Part shown: positions 6,393 through 9,750 of the stretch, piece after piece
How positions within the stretch are numbered: the first letter of the stretch is position 1
How the letters are laid out: each line of letters starts with the position of its first letter
NCBI GenBank assembly: GCA_028822885.1
Contig: JAPKCP010000118.1
Location: 1-9,750 of the forward strand
Direction: 5' to 3'
DNA: 9,750 bases
DNA from: Yoonia sp.
Lineage (GTDB): Bacteria > Pseudomonadota > Alphaproteobacteria > Rhodobacterales > Rhodobacteraceae
The notes under the pieces: model-generated
The model's input: only the letters and a program-made list of their open reading frames with translations
What the model was told of the DNA's origin: nothing
Databases searched by the model: none
Position numbers and translations under genes: made by a program

Positions 6393-7890
6393 GCGGAAAC
6401 CGTTGATTTTCTTCAAGGACGTTGAGGTCCATGTGATTGCGCATGTAGCGTTCCGACGCTTTTTGCAGCGGTTGGAAATCCCATGGAAAGTAGGCGCCAT
6501 TGCGCAAGGATTCGTAGACTACCCATCGGCCCGCTTGGCTATGACGAACATCCGCGTCAAACTTTTCAAGGTCCCAACGTTCTTCAGCCTTGGCCTTGAT
6601 GGTCTGACGCGTCCCCTGATGGGCTGGATGCTCGGCCAAGTTTGTCAGCTCATGCGGGTCATTTTCCATGTCAAATAGCTGATCAGGATCAAGCGTGCAC
6701 ATGTTGAACTTCCATTTGCCATACCGCAACGAAACGATCGGCGCATATGATCCCTCTGCTGCGTATTCCATGGCAACCGGCGTGTCGCGGGTGCCACCCT
6801 GACCCAGCGGGACAATGCTTTCGCCACTGGTCCAAGGCATGACCTCAGACATATCCACGCCCGCCAAATCGCAAAGCGTTGGGCAGACATCGATGTTTGA
6901 AACTGGCGTCGTCACAAGACCCGGCTCCATATCAGATGAACAGATCATCATCGGAACCCGCGCAGAGCCGTCGTAAAACGACATCTTAAACCAGAGACCA
7001 CGTTCGCCCAGCATGTCACCATGGTCGGAAACAAACACGATTGTCGCTTCTTGACGTGTGTCCTCAAGCGTTTGCAGCAGCTCACCGACCTTGTCGTCAA
7101 GGTAAGATATATTCGCAAAATATGCCCGCCGCGACCGCTTGATCATGTCTTCCGTGATGTTGAAATTATCACGGTCGTTTGCATCTAGTATGCGTTGAGA
7201 ATGGGCATCTTGATCCTCATATGGGATCGGTCCGATCTCTGGCAGCAGATGTTCGCAATCATCATAAAGATCCCAATATTTCTTGCGGGTGACATACGGA
7301 TCATGCGGGTGGGTAAAGCTAACAGTTAGACACCACGGGCGTTCGTCTTGGCCGCGCGACAAGTCATACAGCTTGCGGGTAGCATGATATGCAACCTCAT
7401 CATCGTATTCCATCTGGTTACTAATTTCAGCAACACCTGCACCCGTCACGGACCCCATGTTGTGGTACCACCAGTCGATCCGCTCGCCCGGTTTGCGATA
7501 GTCAGGGGTCCAGCCAAAATCAGGTGGGTAAATATCTGTCGTCAGGCGTTCTTCAAACCCATGCAGTTGATCTGGGCCAACGAAATGCATCTTGCCCGAC
7601 AAGCAGGTTTGATACCCTGCACGCCGTAAATGGTGGGCATATGTCGGCAAGCTAGACGCAAATTCGGCAGCATTATCAAAAACACCTGTTCGGGATGGCA
7701 ACTGCCCCGTCATGAAAGACGCGCGACCGGGCGCGCAAAGCGGCGATGCGGTATAGCACTGCTGAAACCGCGTCGATTTCGCAGCCAGCTTTTTAAGATT
7801 TGGGGCATGTAGCCAATCAGCCGGGCCGTCCGGGAACAAGGTTCCATTCAGTTGATCGACCATAATGATCAGGATATTTGGCTTGGTCAT
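6382..7890 (-). CDS. betC: Choline sulfatase
   Basis: Type I sulfatase of 502 aa that hydrolyses choline-O-sulfate to choline and sulfate in the cytoplasm (no signal peptide), feeding BetA. The formylglycine motif is C52-A-P-G-R56-ASFMTGQ. Metal-binding D12 lies in IIMVDQLNG, and a second metal site reads VSDHGDMLGERG with D289 and H290. K100 and H102 (SGKMHF) and K302 belong to the usual sulfate pocket. The last ~60 residues, with WVVYESLRNGAYFPWDFQP, are the C-terminal extension that marks choline sulfatases among sulfatases. Activity requires conversion of C52 by a formylglycine-generating enzyme, not encoded here. The ATG at 7890 overlaps the betI stop as ATGA, with AAAGG (7897-7901) 6 nt upstream. 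The order betI-betC-betB-betA matches the Sinorhizobium meliloti operon. Confidence 0.95.
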   Translation of the reverse strand: MTKPNILIIMVDQLNGTLFPDGPADWLHAPNLKKLAAKSTRFQQCYTASPLCAPGRASFMTGQLPSRTGVFDNAAEFASSLPTYAHHLRRAGYQTCLSGKMHFVGPDQLHGFEERLTTDIYPPDFGWTPDYRKPGERIDWWYHNMGSVTGAGVAEISNQMEYDDEVAYHATRKLYDLSRGQDERPWCLTVSFTHPHDPYVTRKKYWDLYDDCEHLLPEIGPIPYEDQDAHSQRILDANDRDNFNITEDMIKRSRRAYFANISYLDDKVGELLQTLEDTRQEATIVFVSDHGDMLGERGLWFKMSFYDGSARVPMMICSSDMEPGLVTTPVSNIDVCPTLCDLAGVDMSEVMPWTSGESIVPLGQGGTRDTPVAMEYAAEGSYAPIVSLRYGKWKFNMCTLDPDQLFDMENDPHELTNLAEHPAHQGTRQTIKAKAEERWDLEKFDADVRHSQAGRWVVYESLRNGAYFPWDFQPLQKASERYMRNHMDLNVLEENQRFPRGE

Positions 7891-8456
7891 GCGGCACCTT
7901 TTGTCAGTGTCGTAAGAAGGCTTAGCGCTTGGCCTTCTGGGTTTGCATCCGGTGCGGTGAGTGCTGCGCGGATATAGAGACCATCAATCAAGGCAGCTAA
8001 CATATCGGCTGCAGCCCTTGGATTTTCACACATCGGCCTCAGCGCGACAGTCAGATTTGACCGAAGTCGGCGTTGGTAGATGTGCAAAAGATGCAGCGCG
8101 TCAGGATTAGTCTGCGCTTGGGCATAGAACGTCATCCACGCGCAAACAGTTGCTGGCGCAAAGCATGATCGGGCAAAGCTGGCGCGAATAATTGCGCGCG
8201 CACGTGCGGCTGGATCAATCGCTTGCGAAAGTTCCGCCCGGACTTCTGCACTGTACTCGCTCAGGATATGGCGCATCGCTGCAACAAAAATCTGATCTTT
8301 TCCGCCAAAATAATGATGGGCAAGTGCCGACGACATGCCTGCACGCTTAGCAATTTGGCTAACAGTGACATCAAGTGATCCTGCAGCGCCAATCTCAGCG
8401 ATTGTTGCCTTAACAAGTGCCGCCCGTCTGATCGGTTCCATTCCAACTTTTGGCAT
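7887..8456 (-). CDS. betI: TetR-family choline-responsive repressor BetI
   Basis: Cytoplasmic TetR-type repressor, 189 aa, near the usual 190-200 of BetI. It opens with the family hallmark MPKVGMEPIRRAALVKAT; the HTH follows (about 10-56), with VTVSQIAKRAGMSSALAHHYFGGKDQIF containing the recognition helix. The C-terminal ligand domain includes ARSCFAPATVCAWMTFYAQA and LIDGLYIRAAL, also typical. BetI is known to hold the bet genes off until choline is present. The ATG at 8456 is preceded by AGGAGGA (minus strand, 8461-8467) with only 4 nt between, the strongest ribosome binding site in the window. It is first in the operon and overlaps betC by 4 nt. A palindrome 33-56 bp upstream is its likely operator, so autoregulation is expected. 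Confidence 0.94.
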   Translation of the reverse strand: MPKVGMEPIRRAALVKATIAEIGAAGSLDVTVSQIAKRAGMSSALAHHYFGGKDQIFVAAMRHILSEYSAEVRAELSQAIDPAARARAIIRASFARSCFAPATVCAWMTFYAQAQTNPDALHLLHIYQRRLRSNLTVALRPMCENPRAAADMLAALIDGLYIRAALTAPDANPEGQALSLLTTLTKGAA

Positions 8457-8479
8457 GATGTCCTCCTAGCCTAAGCTGT

Positions 8480-8508
8480 CACATATTCTTTATTGACCAG
8501 TCAATCAA
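8480..8508 (-). promoter_or_regulatory. Candidate sigma-70 promoter of betICBA
   Basis: On the minus strand TTGATT (8503-8508) and TATGTG (8480-8485) are separated by exactly 17 bp. Each matches its consensus only in part, but spacing and position (about 24 bp from the betI start) fit, and the -35 and spacer overlap the BetI palindrome, as expected for a repressed promoter. Confidence 0.5.
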
Positions 8509-8512
8509 TAAA
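8489..8512. promoter_or_regulatory. BetI operator: two nested palindromes
   Basis: The outer repeat is TTTATTGA (8489-8496) with TCAATAAA (8505-8512). The inner repeat is ATTGAC (8492-8497) with GTCAAT (8500-8505) around CA. Their centres are 2 bp apart. The ATTGA...TCAAT words resemble known BetI operators of other proteobacteria (recalled, not aligned). Location before betI and overlap with the promoter make BetI binding very likely. Confidence 0.75.
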
Positions 8513-8603
8513 AATCCTAGCGAGAAAGGCACTGGCCACTTCTTTGGTTCTTCTAAATCCCCGCCGGAGGCTCCGACAGTCGCACCAAACGAACCGCTAA
8601 AAT

Positions 8604-9488
8604 TTACTCGCACACAGCAGCGGTTGCTGCACGACGGGCCACAGCCTCGCGCCATGTAATGAAACTCACCGACGCCATAATCACGATGCCCCCAACGACG
8701 ACCCAGCCGTCGATTGGTTCCCCAAATAGCAAAAAGCCCAACAAAACGGCCCAAACAAGTTGCAGGAATGTGATGGGTTGCGTGACCGTCAAGGGAGCCG
8801 CCGCGAAGGCCAGTGTCATCGTGTAATGCCCAGCAGTGGCAAAGCAAGCCACCAAGAACAACCAACCAAGCTGGGAAAGTGTGGGTTGAATCCAAACCGC
8901 AAAAGCAAAGGGCGCCAACCCGATTGTTACTGTGATCGACAGCATCCCAACAACAACTGCCGGAGCCACCTCGCCAGACAATTGCTTGGCGACAAGGTAG
9001 CCTGCCGCAAACATGATGGCCGTGAACAGCATAGCAACATGACCCGGTTCAACTGCTTTGATTCCCGGGCGGAGAATGATCATTGCGCCAATGAGCGCTA
9101 CGATAACGGCGACCAACCTGCGCGGGGGTAGCTTTTCACCCAAAAACAGCGCCGCGCCAATCGTCACATAGACCGGAGATAAGTAGTTCATAGCCGTGAC
9201 GTCCGCGATCGGAATGCGCACCATCGCAAAGAACCATAAGATCACTGCGATTGTATGAACAACGCCGCGCACTGCAAAAAGTTTGATTTGCCGACCTGTT
9301 AAGTGAGCGGCCAATATGGGCTTTATCATCGGAATTAAGAACACAAGACCAAGAACATAGCGTAAGAACGCGCTCTGCGCTGCAGGTAAATCTGGCCCAA
9401 TGTATTTCACAAGCGCCGTCACAGCCACAAAGTTAAGGCCAGTCAGGAACATCCAGAAAATACCGATGGCAGGGCGTACTGTTGACAT
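8604..9488 (-). CDS. EamA/DMT-family permease (10 TM)
   Basis: Inner-membrane transporter of the drug/metabolite superfamily, 294 aa, with two EamA repeats (about 8-138 and 150-280) and some ten hydrophobic segments. The first repeat starts GIFWMFLTGLNFVAVTALVKY; its end has NYLSPVYVTIGAALFLGEKLPPRRL, the usual EamA word, and the second repeat ends with VWAVLLGFLLFGEPIDGW. A basic tail (ARRAATAAVCE) is cytoplasmic. The substrate is unknown; family members export amino acids, nucleosides or other metabolites. It lies 91 bp before the BetI operator in the same orientation, but that operator separates it from the bet genes, so common control is unlikely. The ATG at 9488 has no clear ribosome binding site: an AGGTG lies about 18 nt upstream, inside an inverted repeat. 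The start is therefore less certain than the frame. Confidence 0.88.
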   Translation of the reverse strand: MSTVRPAIGIFWMFLTGLNFVAVTALVKYIGPDLPAAQSAFLRYVLGLVFLIPMIKPILAAHLTGRQIKLFAVRGVVHTIAVILWFFAMVRIPIADVTAMNYLSPVYVTIGAALFLGEKLPPRRLVAVIVALIGAMIILRPGIKAVEPGHVAMLFTAIMFAAGYLVAKQLSGEVAPAVVVGMLSITVTIGLAPFAFAVWIQPTLSQLGWLFLVACFATAGHYTMTLAFAAAPLTVTQPITFLQLVWAVLLGFLLFGEPIDGWVVVGGIVIMASVSFITWREAVARRAATAAVCE

Positions 9489-9496
9489 AATTTAGC

Positions 9497-9510
9497 GGTG
9501 ACAGTTCACC
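9497..9510. repeat. Inverted repeat just before the permease gene
   Basis: GGTGA (9497-9501), CAGT, TCACC (9506-9510) is a perfect 5-bp inverted repeat 8 bp from the permease ATG. It could be an operator half-site pair or a leader hairpin holding the only AGGTG near the start. Function is unknown. Confidence 0.3.
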
Positions 9511-9517
9511 TAGCGAA

Positions 9518-9541
9518 TGACAAGAGCGGGCTCCCTTGTCA
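9518..9541 (-). terminator. Terminator-like hairpin after yebC
   Basis: TGACAAG (9518-9524) pairs with CTTGTCA (9535-9541); the inner AG/CT can extend the stem over a small CGGG loop with two bulged bases. It starts 21 bp after the yebC stop in the direction of transcription. The downstream side has no real T-run (TTCGC), so it may be a weak or factor-assisted terminator, or an mRNA-end stabiliser. Confidence 0.5.
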
Positions 9542-9561
9542 CTATAAATACACGAACAGGC

Positions 9562-9750
9562 TTACTCTTCTGCGAAGGCTGCCATGACCTCATCAGAAGC
9601 TTCAAAGTTTGTTGTCACAGATTGCACGTCGTCGTCGTCTTCAAGCGCATCCACCAGCTTCATCAACTTAGTCAGGCTTTCAACATCAAGCTCAGTCTGG
9701 ATATTTGGCTTCCAGATCAGCTTCGTACTGTCACTTTCCCCCAACTCAGC
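9562..9750 (-). CDS. yebC: YebC/PmpR-family protein, C-terminal part (runs off window)
   Basis: The last 62 residues of a YebC/PmpR (DUF28, TACO1-like) protein; its 5' part lies beyond the right edge. The visible C-terminus includes AELGESDSTKLIWKPNIQTE, the helix LTKLMKLVDALEDDDDVQSV and the tail TTNFEASDEVMAAFAEE. The LEDDDDVQ stretch before a final beta-strand is the most conserved part of the third domain. YebC proteins were long annotated as transcriptional regulators; recent work shows that family members assist ribosomes at difficult proline stretches, so either label may be met. The frame is open to the last base of the window. It ends with TAA and is followed by a hairpin that probably separates it from the permease gene. 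Confidence 0.92.
   Translation of the reverse strand, partial: AELGESDSTKLIWKPNIQTELDVESLTKLMKLVDALEDDDDVQSVTTNFEASDEVMAAFAEE

Noticed and set aside
8565..8575. CGGAG-G-CTCCG as a terminator after the permease gene
   Set aside because: The stem closes to only about 4 bp with a 3-nt loop, and no T-run follows on the minus strand. The 90-bp stretch around it otherwise shows nothing clear.
1..9750. Search for mobile elements, CRISPR arrays, tRNA/rRNA genes or phage genes
   Set aside because: No transposase or integrase frames, no long direct or terminal repeats, no spaced repeat arrays and no RNA gene signatures were seen; gene order and style look like a stable chromosome.

Overview
The window reads as chromosomal DNA of an alphaproteobacterium, most likely a marine member of the Rhodobacterales (Roseobacter group). 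This rests on gene content and order: a propionyl-CoA carboxylase beta gene beside a PccR/ScfR-type regulator with TTTGCAAA operators, a choline-O-sulfate operon in the order betI-betC-betB-betA, and a YebC C-terminus with the LEDDDDVQSV signature. Base composition looks roughly balanced. Coding density is high and there is no sign of mobile DNA, RNA genes or CRISPR. The assignment is by recognition, not by a database search.

Left part (1-3228), propionyl-CoA module. The start of pccB runs leftward off the window. A 202-bp divergent control region carries perfect and degenerate TTTGCAAA palindromes. Transcribed rightward from it are a 12-TM MFS transporter of the Bcr/CflA type and, 57 bp behind, pccR, an XRE-type short-chain acyl-CoA regulator. 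A second set of TTTGCAAA-like sites sits in the MFS-pccR gap and overlaps the pccR ribosome binding site. This suggests that PccR controls pccB and itself, and probably the transporter.

Middle part (3225-8512), choline-sulfate to glycine-betaine operon on the minus strand. BetI (TetR repressor), BetC (choline sulfatase), BetB (betaine aldehyde dehydrogenase) and BetA (choline dehydrogenase) are transcribed leftward. betI-betC overlap by 4 nt and betB-betA by 1 nt; only betC-betB has a gap (47 nt, with a small hairpin at the betC stop). BetC releases choline and sulfate from choline-O-sulfate, BetA oxidises choline to betaine aldehyde, and BetB oxidises that to glycine betaine. A nested palindrome just upstream of betI overlaps a plausible promoter and is the expected BetI operator. 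The 3' ends of pccR and betA converge and share the palindrome CTAG.

Right part (8604-9750). A 10-TM EamA/DMT-family transporter lies upstream of betI in the same orientation, with its own small inverted repeat in front. The C-terminal end of a YebC/PmpR-family protein, followed by a terminator-like hairpin, closes the window.

All main genes are recognisable families. The less ordinary content is regulatory: the shared geometry of the TTTGCAAA sites before pccB and pccR, and the transporter placed between those two genes.
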